From positions 1 through 39,313 of the forward strand of contig NZ_JADYTJ010000031.1 in NCBI RefSeq assembly GCF_021531075.1: DNA of 39,313 nt, written 5' to 3'. Shown one piece after another: positions 1 to 9,188 of this stretch (its first letter is position 1; the number at the start of each line of letters is the position of its first letter). Below the pieces are notes generated by a model. The model was not told the DNA's origin. It was given only the letters and a program-made list of their open reading frames with translations, and ran no database searches. The DNA comes from Bacteroides caecigallinarum. Its GTDB lineage: Bacteria > Bacteroidota > Bacteroidia > Bacteroidales > Bacteroidaceae. A program made the position numbers and the translations under genes.

Positions 1-16
1 TTATTAATATTGACGA

Positions 17-57
17 TAAAAAAAACATCAAGTAAACTTTACTTAGTTTACTTGATG
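17..57 (-). terminator. Rho-independent terminator of the susC1-susD1 operon
   Basis: A perfect 13-bp stem (CATCAAGTAAACT at 26-38 pairing with 45-57) encloses a 6-nt loop. Read on the minus strand it is followed by a run of T residues (positions 25 to 17). It lies about 60 nt after the susD1 stop codon, so it most likely ends that transcript. Confidence 0.85.
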
Positions 58-115
58 CCTCAAATAAAAGAAAATACTATAACTTTACATTTTCTTCAAT
101 AATGTGATATACTTT

Positions 116-1555
116 CTATTCTGGTAAGTTATTATCCCAACCATCATTCTGTTGATTACAAAAGCCGGCATTAATTTCAGCAGCTGGGATAGGAAAAACA
201 AATTCCTTTATATCAAAAGGAGTTGTTCCAACATTTAATATTTTGTCTCCCATCCTTCGCGCATCATAAAATCTATGCCCTTCACCTGCAAACTCACGAA
301 TTCGTTCATCCGATATAAAAGCCAACAAATCATTTGTATTATTAGGCAATTCTGTAGATGCAATTATACTTTTATTACGTTTTGCTGTATAAAACAAATA
401 ATCTTGTGCATCTGCTATATTACCTTCTCGTGCATAAATTTCAGCAAGTAACAAACTCATTTCAGATTTCCTTAAAATTGGGATATTACTTGTTGCTGCT
501 GATGTAGGAAGTCCTTGATATTTACCGATTGATGTCCTTTGCAATAATTCCTTACGAATATCCTTTCCATCAAATAATTTCATAGTTTCTGTTGTTAAAG
601 TACATCCATAAGAGCCATACAATGTATTCAATGAATTTGCGGAAAGATTATCAGCTTCGTTTTTTGCCAATGTAAAAATATCCTCATCTGATATAGCCAA
701 AGATGTCCACATTGAAAGATATATTTCGTCAGCAGGAGTTCCATCACTACCTTTTCCATCACCTGTATCTTTTAGCTTTATAGCGTCCAAGGCTGCTTGT
801 TTTGCTGTATTGTAGTCTCCAATAAACATATAAACCCTAGCCTTTAATGCTTTAATAGCTGCTTCTCCCATATAGAACTCACTAGGAGACAGGTTAGCAT
901 TAACAGCCAAAGCCTCACTCATGATATCTTCTGCAGATTGTATATCATTCTTTATTTGCACATATGTATTCTCTACAGTTGCCCTTTCTATATTAACAAA
1001 CTCAGCTATAGGTTCATCTTTCACTAATGGCAACCCTAACGAGTTTTCATTACCTTGATAAGGAAGAGCAAACAAGTTTACTAAATAATGATAAGCCAAA
1101 GCTTTCATAGCATAACACTGAGCTATATACACTTTTACTTCAGCTATTTCATCATTAGTTAAGAATAATGCTTCTGCATTTGCTATTACTTCTTTTCCTC
1201 CTTTGATAGTTCTTGTACATCTATCAATAACTTTATATCCATAATTCCACATATCCTCAAGCTCATCATCAGTATCTGAGATTATCCAGGCACTCTGATA
1301 ATAGAAATGCCCTGATCCTCTATCACCATTGCTTATGCCAGCACAAAAATCTCCATAGGCTACGGCATAATTACCTAAAAATCTATATGAGGCCAACGCA
1401 TTGTATGCGCCATTCATTCCATTTTGTACATCTTGTACTGTTTTATATGCATCTTCTATTGGTATTTGCTGATAATTTTCCGTTTCAAAATCACATGAAA
1501 CCAATCCACACAATAGAGCTACAGAAAACAATATATTCTTATATAATTTTTTCAT
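116..1555 (-). CDS. RagB/SusD family outer-membrane lipoprotein (SusD1)
   Basis: This 479-residue protein is the SusD partner of the TonB-dependent transporter encoded just upstream (22-nt gap, same strand). It has a lipoprotein signal peptide with the lipid-accepting cysteine at residue 21 (GLVSC). Features of SusD proteins include the QNGMNGAYNAL segment near the N terminus, tetratricopeptide-like helices, and a C-terminal part with the typical 'EMSLLLAEIYAREG' and 'DERIREFAGEGHRFYDARR' elements. SusD proteins form a lid on the SusC barrel and capture the ligand at the cell surface. The ligand cannot be told from sequence, because no enzyme gene accompanies this pair. In the orientation seen here it belongs to the expressed arm of the inversion switch at 4464-6194. 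The start is the ATG directly before the signal peptide. Confidence 0.93.
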   Translation of the reverse strand: MKKLYKNILFSVALLCGLVSCDFETENYQQIPIEDAYKTVQDVQNGMNGAYNALASYRFLGNYAVAYGDFCAGISNGDRGSGHFYYQSAWIISDTDDELEDMWNYGYKVIDRCTRTIKGGKEVIANAEALFLTNDEIAEVKVYIAQCYAMKALAYHYLVNLFALPYQGNENSLGLPLVKDEPIAEFVNIERATVENTYVQIKNDIQSAEDIMSEALAVNANLSPSEFYMGEAAIKALKARVYMFIGDYNTAKQAALDAIKLKDTGDGKGSDGTPADEIYLSMWTSLAISDEDIFTLAKNEADNLSANSLNTLYGSYGCTLTTETMKLFDGKDIRKELLQRTSIGKYQGLPTSAATSNIPILRKSEMSLLLAEIYAREGNIADAQDYLFYTAKRNKSIIASTELPNNTNDLLAFISDERIREFAGEGHRFYDARRMGDKILNVGTTPFDIKEFVFPIPAAEINAGFCNQQNDGWDNNLPE

Positions 1556-1577
1556 TTTCTTTCAATTTATGTTTTAA

Positions 1578-4500
1578 TTAAAAACCTAAAGTAACACCAA
1601 ACATTACGCTACGTGGTAGTGGATAGTTCCACCATTGAACACCATTAGCACTGATGCCAGAAGGATCAAAGCCACGATAGTTTTTAGCACAGAAAGTGTA
1701 CAAGTTCTCAGCTGTCATAAACACTCTACATTTTTTAATGAAAATCTTATTCAAAACAGATTCAGGTAAAGTGTATCCTAACGCAACAGAACGTATCTTT
1801 AGATAATCTCCATCCATAAGAAAACGAGAAGAAGCACTATTCTCATATCCTCCATCTGTAGTAAGACGTGGAACATCTGTTATATCTCCAGGTTCTCTCC
1901 ATCTATTTTCATAGACATACATATTAAAATTCTCATAAAATGAAGATCCTATTTGTTCGTCATATCTTAAATTATCACCATAAATTTTTCCACCAACAGA
2001 ATAATTCATCTGAACTGACAAATCAAGTCCTTTCCAGCTCAATGAAGTAGATATAGAACCTGCGAAATCAGGGTTAGGGCTACCTAAATAACGTTTAGCA
2101 GCTTGAGTATAATTTTTAGTTGTTTCATCACCCTCTTCATTTAAATACCACATTGCTTCACCTGTTTCAGGATCTACTCCAGCATATTCTTTCATCTTAA
2201 ACTGATAAATAGGATAACCGACTTCAGTCGTCTGAATTGTAGCCTCAATAGGAGCGTCAGTACTTAATTTTTCAACCTTATTCTTATTCAAGGAACCAGT
2301 AAGATTTATATTCCATTCCCAATCCCTAGTTTTAATAAGTTGTACTCCTAATGTAGCTTCAAATCCTTCATTAGAAAGTTCACCAATATTCTTATAATAT
2401 GAAGCAAGACCTGTTGCCATTGATACTGGAACAGCAAACACCATATCTTTTGTCCTATGATTGTAATAATCCATTTCGATGTTAATACGATTAAATAAAG
2501 TTAAATCTATACCAACATTAAACTTATTTGTTTGCTCCCATTTCAAATCAGGATTACCAAATTGATCATGCGCAGATCCTGGCAAATTATTATATACATA
2601 ACCAAATCCAAATAAGTTTCGTGATGCATACCAAGAATCACCAACCTCTTGGTTTCCAGAAGTACCATAGCTTGCTCTTAATGTTAAATTATTCAGCCAA
2701 CTATTTGCTCCTTCCATAAATTTTTCAGAAGAAATTCTATATTTTGCACCAACAGACCAGAATGGAGCCCAGCGATTATGACTACCGAAACGTGATGATC
2801 CATCATACCTTAAACTACCAGATAAATAGTACTTATTCTCATAATCATATTGTAAATTTGCAAAGAATGATGCCAATACAAGTTCATATTGAGCAGTTGA
2901 AGCACTTCCTGGCACAGCAGCATTGCTTACCTGTGGTAAATAATCTACCGGATAATTTGAAGCTGACAAATAAGCAACCTTCTGATCTGTACGCTGACCT
3001 TCCTGTCCCAACAAAATATTGACATTATGCTTGTCATTCCAAGTATCTATATAATTTAATGTATTTGTTATACTTAATTGCATGTTAGTTGTATAGTTAT
3101 CTTCACCCATACCTCTCATATCCTTTCCTTGAGGTTGCATAAATGACCAATAGCCAAACTCATCTACCATAAGCATATCAATACTTGCTCTTGTAATCCA
3201 AAAAAGCTTTTTACTAAAATTTAACTGCAAATATGGTGACAACAAAGCTCTATATTGTTTTGCCAAACTTTTATCACCATTCTCACTCCTCTGAGCTACC
3301 GGATTATATCCAGCATAACTTGTATCCCAGTTCCATTCACCATTTTCATCCTTAACCGGTGTCATAGGATTCATCATATAAGCCATGGTTATTGGGTCTG
3401 AAAAATATCCACCTCCAGCACCCATATTTGTTTCTGTATATGATAAGCTTGTATTAAATCCATATTTCACCCATTTTGAAGGAGCTTGATCCAAATTAAA
3501 CCTAAAACTATAACGTGACAAATCCTTACCAATTACAAAAGCTTCTTCATTCATATAATTCATAGACAGATAATATTTAGCAGCTGTTTCAGAATTTCCT
3601 CCACCACTAATATCAAATCCATATTCTTGAACTAAACCCGTACGAGTTACCTCGTCCAGCCAATCAACATCATAACCATTTTTCTTGGCATTTGAATACC
3701 ATCCTTCAGTATACCAGTCATAAAAACTTGTGGCACCTGCTTGGTCATAAGCGAGTCCCAAGCCCTCTGTTTCATTATAATATCCAAAAGTCGATTCAGA
3801 ACCATAATCTTTATAGGCATTCAACAGTGCTTCAGTTGCCATCTCCATATGCTGCGCTGCATTTACACGTTTATAACTATCTGGGAATGATGGCATAGTT
3901 TCAAAGCCCAATTTTGCTGTAAAATTAACTTGAGGCTTTCCACTTTTACCTTTCTTTGTAGTAATAACAATAACACCATTTGCTGCACGAGCTCCATAGA
4001 TAGAAGTTGCAGTGGCATCTTTCAATACAGTAATACTTTCAATATCATTAGCATTCAAAGAAGCCAAAGGAGAAACTTCCTGTCCTTCATCAGAACGAAC
4101 CCCCACTGCATCAGCAAAATACTGAACTCCATCAACCACATACAAAGGCTGTGTACCAGAGTTCAAAGAGTTACGTCCACGAATATATATAGACGCAGGC
4201 GCTCCAGGCTGTCCAGAGCCAATATTCATTTGCAAACCAGGAACTGTACCTTCCAAAGCCTTTATAGGGTTTGCATCATTTTTGTTTACAATTTTTTCTG
4301 TATTAACGACTGTTGCTGCCCCTGTAAATGCAGCCTTTCTTGTTACTCCATAGCCAGTAACAACAATCTCGTCAAGCATTTCAGCATCCGAATGCAATAC
4401 TACATTCACAATCGGCTTGATTGCTACCTCCTGTGCCTTCATACCAATGAATGAAACCACCAAAGTTCCGGCCGAACTTGGAACGTTAGTAATAGTGAAA

Positions 4501-4679
4501 TTACCATCAATATCAGTTACAGTACCTACTGTAGTACCTTTAACCAATACAGATGCACCCACTACCGGTAAACCATCCTCATGAGAAGTGACAGTACCTG
4601 TCACCTTAGAGACCTGAGCGTTTACCAGACCTATACCGATAAATAGGCAGGTCATTAACAGCATCAATTTTCTTTTCAT
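1578..4679 (-). CDS. SusC/RagA TonB-linked outer-membrane transporter (SusC1, currently joined to the head)
   Basis: This 1033-residue SusC-type transporter has a signal peptide (residues 1-22, ending NAQ) and a carboxypeptidase-D-regulatory-like domain (about 24-100). The TonB box region LDEIVVTGYG is at about 102-111, followed by a plug with the typical SIYGARAANGVIVITTKKGK segment. The barrel ends in the C-terminal phenylalanine (GVTLGF). It moves oligomeric ligands across the outer membrane using TonB energy. A 16-bp recombination core lies in its codons 67-72. The same sequence occurs inverted in the second susC at 6179-6194. Residues 1-73 therefore form an exchangeable head, and the rest is one of two alternative bodies. 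There is no STN domain, so FecIR-type sigma/anti-sigma control is not expected. It is followed by its susD partner. Confidence 0.95.
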   Translation of the reverse strand: MKRKLMLLMTCLFIGIGLVNAQVSKVTGTVTSHEDGLPVVGASVLVKGTTVGTVTDIDGNFTITNVPSSAGTLVVSFIGMKAQEVAIKPIVNVVLHSDAEMLDEIVVTGYGVTRKAAFTGAATVVNTEKIVNKNDANPIKALEGTVPGLQMNIGSGQPGAPASIYIRGRNSLNSGTQPLYVVDGVQYFADAVGVRSDEGQEVSPLASLNANDIESITVLKDATATSIYGARAANGVIVITTKKGKSGKPQVNFTAKLGFETMPSFPDSYKRVNAAQHMEMATEALLNAYKDYGSESTFGYYNETEGLGLAYDQAGATSFYDWYTEGWYSNAKKNGYDVDWLDEVTRTGLVQEYGFDISGGGNSETAAKYYLSMNYMNEEAFVIGKDLSRYSFRFNLDQAPSKWVKYGFNTSLSYTETNMGAGGGYFSDPITMAYMMNPMTPVKDENGEWNWDTSYAGYNPVAQRSENGDKSLAKQYRALLSPYLQLNFSKKLFWITRASIDMLMVDEFGYWSFMQPQGKDMRGMGEDNYTTNMQLSITNTLNYIDTWNDKHNVNILLGQEGQRTDQKVAYLSASNYPVDYLPQVSNAAVPGSASTAQYELVLASFFANLQYDYENKYYLSGSLRYDGSSRFGSHNRWAPFWSVGAKYRISSEKFMEGANSWLNNLTLRASYGTSGNQEVGDSWYASRNLFGFGYVYNNLPGSAHDQFGNPDLKWEQTNKFNVGIDLTLFNRINIEMDYYNHRTKDMVFAVPVSMATGLASYYKNIGELSNEGFEATLGVQLIKTRDWEWNINLTGSLNKNKVEKLSTDAPIEATIQTTEVGYPIYQFKMKEYAGVDPETGEAMWYLNEEGDETTKNYTQAAKRYLGSPNPDFAGSISTSLSWKGLDLSVQMNYSVGGKIYGDNLRYDEQIGSSFYENFNMYVYENRWREPGDITDVPRLTTDGGYENSASSRFLMDGDYLKIRSVALGYTLPESVLNKIFIKKCRVFMTAENLYTFCAKNYRGFDPSGISANGVQWWNYPLPRSVMFGVTLGF
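4464..4479 (-). repeat. Left inverted repeat, recombination core in susC1
   Basis: On the minus strand it reads AAGTTCGGCCGGAACT, identical over 16 bp to 6179-6194 on the plus strand. Within it, AGTTC and GAACT are inverted arms around a 5-bp centre GGCCG, the layout expected of a tyrosine recombinase core site. Homology continues outward into the susC body with scattered mismatches, and stops sharply on the inner side. Confidence 0.92.
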
Positions 4680-4987
4680 AAAAAATCTCTCTTAAAGTTT
4701 AACTTTACATTAATAAAATTTTATTCTCTCTAACAGGGTGCAAAAATACAAAACATTTTCAATTATGCACTCTTTTTTCAAGCAAAATGGAGTTTTTATT
4801 TGCGTTTTAACACTTTAAGACTCTTTTTCCTTCAAAAAGTCCATTTTCGTCACAGTTTTATCACATTAAATATATAAAAATACGTTGACTTTATGTTTTG
4901 TTATAAATCAGAAGTATGTTCGCTCTAAAATTTATCCCTTGGTAATTTATAAACCACAATACTCACAATTTATAAATAAAAAACATT
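4680..4987. promoter_or_regulatory. Divergent promoter region between the susC head and the recombinase gene
   Basis: This 308-nt AT-rich spacer lies inside the invertible segment. A clear Bacteroides -7 element TATTTTTG is on the minus strand (4741-4748), 62 nt before the susC start. No good -33 TTTG was found at the normal spacing. For the recombinase (plus strand) there are only weak candidates, such as TATGTTCG near 4915-4922. A distant pair AAAATGGA (4784-4791) and TCCATTTT (4840-4847) could form a dyad of unknown meaning. No gene was seen here. Confidence 0.7.
4741..4748 (-). promoter_or_regulatory. -7 promoter element of the susC head
   Basis: TATTTTTG on the minus strand fits the Bacteroidetes -7 consensus TAnnTTTG and is followed by GCACCC, a common start-site context. 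It is the only recognisable promoter that can drive either SusC/SusD pair. The segment's orientation therefore decides which pair is expressed. Confidence 0.7.
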
Positions 4988-6154
4988 ATGGAAAAGATTC
5001 GTTTTAAGTTGGTACTAAATCGTGAAAATAATCTAAACGCAAGTAAGATTTCAATGGTCGAGGTAGAGGCACAGCAGTCCTTTAAAAAGATATATCTGCC
5101 TACTAATGTCTTTTTGAAACCTGCACAGTGGAATACAGATAGCCAGGAGGTTTTGCCTTCACATCCCAATCATGAATTACTGAACAGATTTCTACAAGAG
5201 TATATTCTTAAACTTGAATGGGAAGAGCTGCAAATGTGGAAAAATAACGCTCCCCTTACTCTTGAACAACTTGGTATGCCAAGAAATTGTAAATACAAAA
5301 GCACAAACCAATTGTTCACAGACTTCTGTAAGGAATATATAAAAACAAGTAGGAAACGTGAAAGCACAAAGAAAAACCTTATGACAACAGTGAGGCTTAT
5401 AGATATTTTTAAAGCAGATACATCCTTCAATTCATTGACGTATGAATATATAACAAAGTTTGAAAATTTTCTTTCATCAAGGAATTACAAGGTTAACACT
5501 ATAATAAAACATATTAAGCACTTAAGGAGTTTTTACAATGAAGCCATAAACAGGGAACTGATCAAACAAGGTAGAGACGCATTCAGAAAATATAAAATGC
5601 TAAAGGGAGAAGCGAACTATACATTTTTACAACCGGAAGAGCTTGTGATACTTGAAAAGTTATCCCTGAAAGGGAAATACAAACGTTTGTTACACACTCT
5701 TGATGCATTCTTATTCTGTTGCTATACCGGATTGCGTTATTCGGATTTCTGCTCACTCAGAAAAGAAAACCTCATTATTATCAATAATAATGTATGGCTT
5801 GTATATAAATCAGTTAAGACAGATGTCGAAACCAGGCTTCCGCTTTATCTGCTTTTCAATGGAAAGGCCGTTTCGATTCTTGATAAATATAGATATGACT
5901 TGGACTCTTTTTTCAAAATTAGTTCAAACTCCAGTATAGACAAAAGTCTTATAAAAATAAAAGAACTCGCAGGAATAAATACACACATTTCATTTCACAC
6001 GGCTAGACATACCAATGCTACATTATTGGTATATAAAGGCGTAAACATTACAACTGTTCAAAAACTTTTAGGGCACAAGAACATAAAGACAACCCAACAT
6101 TACGCAGACATTCTACCACAAGGAATAGTTAATGATCTGGAAAAGAATGCTTGA
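4988..6154 (+). CDS. Tyrosine-type site-specific recombinase (likely invertase of the SusC/SusD switch)
   Basis: This 388-residue tyrosine recombinase has all catalytic residues visible: R250 in TGLRYSD, K277 in the KSVKT strand, H337 and R340 in HTARHT, H363 in LLGHKNI, and nucleophile Y372 in TTQHYAD. The N-terminal part (about 1-100) is an Arm-type DNA-binding domain common in Bacteroidetes integrases. The SAM-like core-binding domain is at about 105-205 (LFTDFCKEYI through NRELIKQG). It is encoded within the segment it is proposed to invert. It runs divergently from the susC head and ends 24 nt before the right recombination core. There are no other mobile-element genes nearby, which argues for a resident invertase rather than a transposon integrase. 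Which strand carries the gene changes with each inversion. Confidence 0.93.
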   Translation: MEKIRFKLVLNRENNLNASKISMVEVEAQQSFKKIYLPTNVFLKPAQWNTDSQEVLPSHPNHELLNRFLQEYILKLEWEELQMWKNNAPLTLEQLGMPRNCKYKSTNQLFTDFCKEYIKTSRKRESTKKNLMTTVRLIDIFKADTSFNSLTYEYITKFENFLSSRNYKVNTIIKHIKHLRSFYNEAINRELIKQGRDAFRKYKMLKGEANYTFLQPEELVILEKLSLKGKYKRLLHTLDAFLFCCYTGLRYSDFCSLRKENLIIINNNVWLVYKSVKTDVETRLPLYLLFNGKAVSILDKYRYDLDSFFKISSNSSIDKSLIKIKELAGINTHISFHTARHTNATLLVYKGVNITTVQKLLGHKNIKTTQHYADILPQGIVNDLEKNA

Positions 6155-6178
6155 CGAAACGACTTTGTAACATAAAAA

Positions 6179-6194
6179 AAGTTCGGCCGGAACT
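6179..6194 (+). repeat. Right inverted repeat, recombination core before the headless susC2
   Basis: This perfect 16-bp match to the left repeat, in inverted orientation, begins 24 nt after the recombinase stop codon. Outward similarity to the susC1 body continues (TGGTGGTTTCATTCAT shared, then GGTATGAA and so on). Inward there is none. An in-frame TAA lies just upstream at 6168-6170, so in the present orientation nothing can be translated through the repeat into susC2 from upstream. Confidence 0.92.
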
Positions 6195-6197
6195 CTG

Positions 6198-9176
6198 GTG
6201 GTTTCATTCATAGGTATGAAATCACAGGAAGTAGCAATCAAACCTGTAGTAAATGTTACATTAAAATCAGATACAGAGTTATTAGACGAAGTAGTTGTTA
6301 CTGCAATGGGTATTTCTAAAGAAAAGAAAGCTTTGGCATATGCAGTACAGGATGTTAAAGGTGAGCAACTAACACAAGCTGCCAGCACAAGTTTATCATC
6401 TGCCTTACAAGGGAAAGTTTCAGGCGTAGACATAACTCCTTCATCCGGTATGCCTGGAGCATCATCGCAAATCACAATCCGTGGTGTACGTTCGTTTACA
6501 GGTGATAATACTCCTCTATACGTTATTGACGGTATGCCAATAACCTCAGCTGCTGATATTGACACAGATACAAGAAACACAGGTAGTGTGGCAGGTGCAG
6601 ACTTTGCAAACCGTGCCGTTGATATAGACCCTAATGACATTGAGAGTATTAATATTCTGAAAGGTCAAGCAGCATCTGCCCTTTACGGTATGCGTGCATC
6701 AAATGGTGTTATTGTAATTACTACAAAGAGCGGTAAAGGTGCAGCTAAAGGCAAACCAACCGTAACAGTAAACACAAACCTATCTTTTGACAAGGTTTCT
6801 ACATTACCCGAATTCCAAAAGGAATTTGCCCAGGGACTTAATGGAGAGTTTAACCCAACAGCTTCTACAGCTTGGGGACCTCTGATTTCAGAGCTTGCAA
6901 ATGATCCTAAATACGGAGGCAACACAGCAAACGAATATACTAACAATGGAGCGAATCTGCATCAGGGACAATACTATGTACCACAACGTGCAGCTGCAGG
7001 TCTGGATCCTTGGGCTACTCCTCGTGCTTATGACAATGCTAAAAACTTCTTTAACACTGGCATTTCATGGAGTAATAACGTAAATGTGGCACAAGCCTTT
7101 GATAAAGGATATTATTCATTCTCATTGGGAAACAGTACATCTGATGGTATTATTCCTGATACCGGAATGGACAGATATAATGTAAAGATGAATGCAACCG
7201 CCAACCTTTCAAAAAACTGGACAACTGGATTCAGCGGTAATTTCATCACGTCTAAAATCAGGAAACAGAGTTCTGGTAATGAAGGTGTTGTAGCCACAGT
7301 TTACGGCGCTCCGTCAAGCTATGATTTCAACGGAATTCCATCACATGTTGAAGGAGACCCTTATACACAAAACAACTACAGAACATCTGTTTTCAATAAT
7401 GCATATTGGGCAACAGAGAACAATTCGTTCACCGAACAGTCACAACGTTTCTTCGGAAATGCTTATGCTCAATACAAAACTAATTTTGGTACAGAAAACC
7501 ACACATTGACTGCAAAATATCAGTTGGGTGCCGATTCATACAGTACCATTTATTCCGACAACTACGGATATGGTGATTTCAGCTATAAATCAGGTTATTC
7601 AAGACAGGATGACTACAACATCATTGAATTGAACTCATTGTTTACATTGAGTTATGACTGGAAAATCAATGATAAACTTGACATGAACATACTCTACGGT
7701 AATGAGTTTGTTGACAAATCAACAAGAATAACTACTGCAGAAGGTTACAATTTCAACTTCCCGGGCTGGAACCATATCAGCAATGCATCTGTATTCCAGG
7801 CAGAACAGAAAACCAAAAAGAAACGTACCGTTGGTAACTTCGCTAATCTTTCTTTGTCATGGAATAATATGTTATATTTCAATGCTACTGTTAGAAATGA
7901 CATAGTTTCTACAATGCCACGCGGCAACCGTTCATTCACCTACCCTTCTGTTTCTTTGGGATGGATATTCACAGAGCTTCCAGCACTGAAAGATAACGAG
8001 GTCCTGACTTTCGGTAAAATCAGAGGTTCGTATGCCGAGGTTGGTATGGCAGGCGAATACTTTGAAAACCAATACTACGTTCCAGGATATGGTGGAGGTT
8101 TTTCTGCAGGTACACCTATACAGTATCCATTCGGTTCGGTTACATCGTATATACCATACTACAAAATATATGACCCGAACCTTAAACCACAAAATACTAA
8201 ATCGTACGAGGTCGGTTTGGACTTGGCATTCTGGCATGGTCTAGTTTCACTTAACTACACATTCTCAAGACAGAATGTAAAAGACCAGATTTTTGCTGTA
8301 CCATTGTCTACTTCTACCGGTTACAATGAGATGATCACAAATGGAGGTGCTATACATACCAATGCACACGAGATTACACTTACATTCAAACCTATAGACA
8401 AGAAAAACGTATACTGGGATTTTGGATTTAACTTCTCTAAGATAGACAATTATGTAGATGCTTTGGCAGAAGGAGTAAACAGCATCATGCTAGGTGGTTT
8501 TACTACTCCACAAGTTAGAGCTAGCATTGGAGACAAATTCCCGGTTATCTATGGTTCCGGATACCTTAGAAATGAAAACGGTGATATCGTTGTCGACGAA
8601 AAAGGATTGCCACAGGCAGGAGAACCACAGGTTATAGGTAAAATATCACCGGACTTCCGTCTTGGTTTCAACACTACATTAGAATTGTATAAATTCAGAT
8701 TATCTGCAGTTCTTGACTGGAAACAGGGTGGACAAATGTATTGCGGAACTATGGGAGTCCTCGATTATTATGGTGTGACACAACGTTCGGCTGATTACCG
8801 TAAGCAAGAATCATTCCTTTTTGAACTTCCGGCTGTAAAAGACAATGGAGATGGAACATATTCACCAAATGATATACTGATTAAAGGAGAAAACGCATAT
8901 GATTATTTCAATGCCATGAACGGTATTGATGAGGCATCCGTTTATGATAACTCATTCATAAAACTTCGCGAAATAGCACTTAGTTATCCTATCGTAGAAA
9001 CTAAAGGTCTGAATATTTCGGCAAATGTATTTGCACGCAACATTATCATATGGTCACAGTTGCCTGGTCTTGATCCTGAAGCAACACTAGGTAACAACAA
9101 CATGGCCGGAGCCTTTGAACGTTTCTCTATGCCTGGAACTTCAAGCTACGGTTTTGGTTTAACATTCAAATTCTAA
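6198..9176 (+). CDS. SusC/RagA TonB-linked transporter body lacking its 5' end (silent SusC2 cassette)
   Basis: The open frame codes for 992 residues starting at what is Val74 of the other SusC. The TonB box region LDEVVVTAMG (about residues 29-38), the plug segment ALYGMRASNGVIVITTKSGK and a complete barrel ending in LTFKF are present. The signal peptide, most of the carboxypeptidase-like domain, a ribosome-binding region and a promoter are absent. The only possible initiator is a GTG inside the conserved frame, and an in-frame stop lies 30 nt upstream of it. The reading frame is otherwise undamaged, so this is a stored alternative body rather than a decayed pseudogene. Inversion at 4464-6194 would supply the head. 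Its barrel differs strongly from SusC1, implying a different ligand. susD2 follows 12 nt later. Confidence 0.9.
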   Translation: MVSFIGMKSQEVAIKPVVNVTLKSDTELLDEVVVTAMGISKEKKALAYAVQDVKGEQLTQAASTSLSSALQGKVSGVDITPSSGMPGASSQITIRGVRSFTGDNTPLYVIDGMPITSAADIDTDTRNTGSVAGADFANRAVDIDPNDIESINILKGQAASALYGMRASNGVIVITTKSGKGAAKGKPTVTVNTNLSFDKVSTLPEFQKEFAQGLNGEFNPTASTAWGPLISELANDPKYGGNTANEYTNNGANLHQGQYYVPQRAAAGLDPWATPRAYDNAKNFFNTGISWSNNVNVAQAFDKGYYSFSLGNSTSDGIIPDTGMDRYNVKMNATANLSKNWTTGFSGNFITSKIRKQSSGNEGVVATVYGAPSSYDFNGIPSHVEGDPYTQNNYRTSVFNNAYWATENNSFTEQSQRFFGNAYAQYKTNFGTENHTLTAKYQLGADSYSTIYSDNYGYGDFSYKSGYSRQDDYNIIELNSLFTLSYDWKINDKLDMNILYGNEFVDKSTRITTAEGYNFNFPGWNHISNASVFQAEQKTKKKRTVGNFANLSLSWNNMLYFNATVRNDIVSTMPRGNRSFTYPSVSLGWIFTELPALKDNEVLTFGKIRGSYAEVGMAGEYFENQYYVPGYGGGFSAGTPIQYPFGSVTSYIPYYKIYDPNLKPQNTKSYEVGLDLAFWHGLVSLNYTFSRQNVKDQIFAVPLSTSTGYNEMITNGGAIHTNAHEITLTFKPIDKKNVYWDFGFNFSKIDNYVDALAEGVNSIMLGGFTTPQVRASIGDKFPVIYGSGYLRNENGDIVVDEKGLPQAGEPQVIGKISPDFRLGFNTTLELYKFRLSAVLDWKQGGQMYCGTMGVLDYYGVTQRSADYRKQESFLFELPAVKDNGDGTYSPNDILIKGENAYDYFNAMNGIDEASVYDNSFIKLREIALSYPIVETKGLNISANVFARNIIIWSQLPGLDPEATLGNNNMAGAFERFSMPGTSSYGFGLTFKF

Positions 9177-9188
9177 AAAAGAACAATT

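Larger units (their letters stand above)
4464..6194. other. Invertible DNA segment (phase-variation switch for SusC/SusD)
   Basis: The 1731-bp segment is bounded by perfect inverted 16-bp repeats lying inside two susC reading frames. It contains the susC 5' end (signal peptide and first 73 codons, minus strand), its promoter, and a tyrosine recombinase gene (plus strand). Both repeats are read in the same codon phase (agt tcg gcc gga act). Inversion would therefore fuse the head in frame to the second SusC body (73 + 992 = 1065 residues) and leave the first body without a start. SusC/SusD DNA inversion by a neighbouring tyrosine recombinase is established for Bacteroides. That this particular segment inverts is inferred. 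Confidence 0.9.

Noticed and set aside
3930-4454. Long open frames antisense to the susC genes and other large genes
   Set aside because: They lie opposite strongly supported coding regions and show no recognisable domains, signals or ribosome-binding context.
4988-6154. Recombinase as the integrase of a conjugative transposon or prophage
   Set aside because: No other mobile-element genes, no att-like flanks at tRNA genes, and the inverted cores in susC on both sides explain it fully.
6198-9176. Treating the second SusC as a degraded pseudogene
   Set aside because: There are no internal stops, the codon phase matches at the recombination core, and there is an intact SusD partner; it is better explained as a silent cassette.
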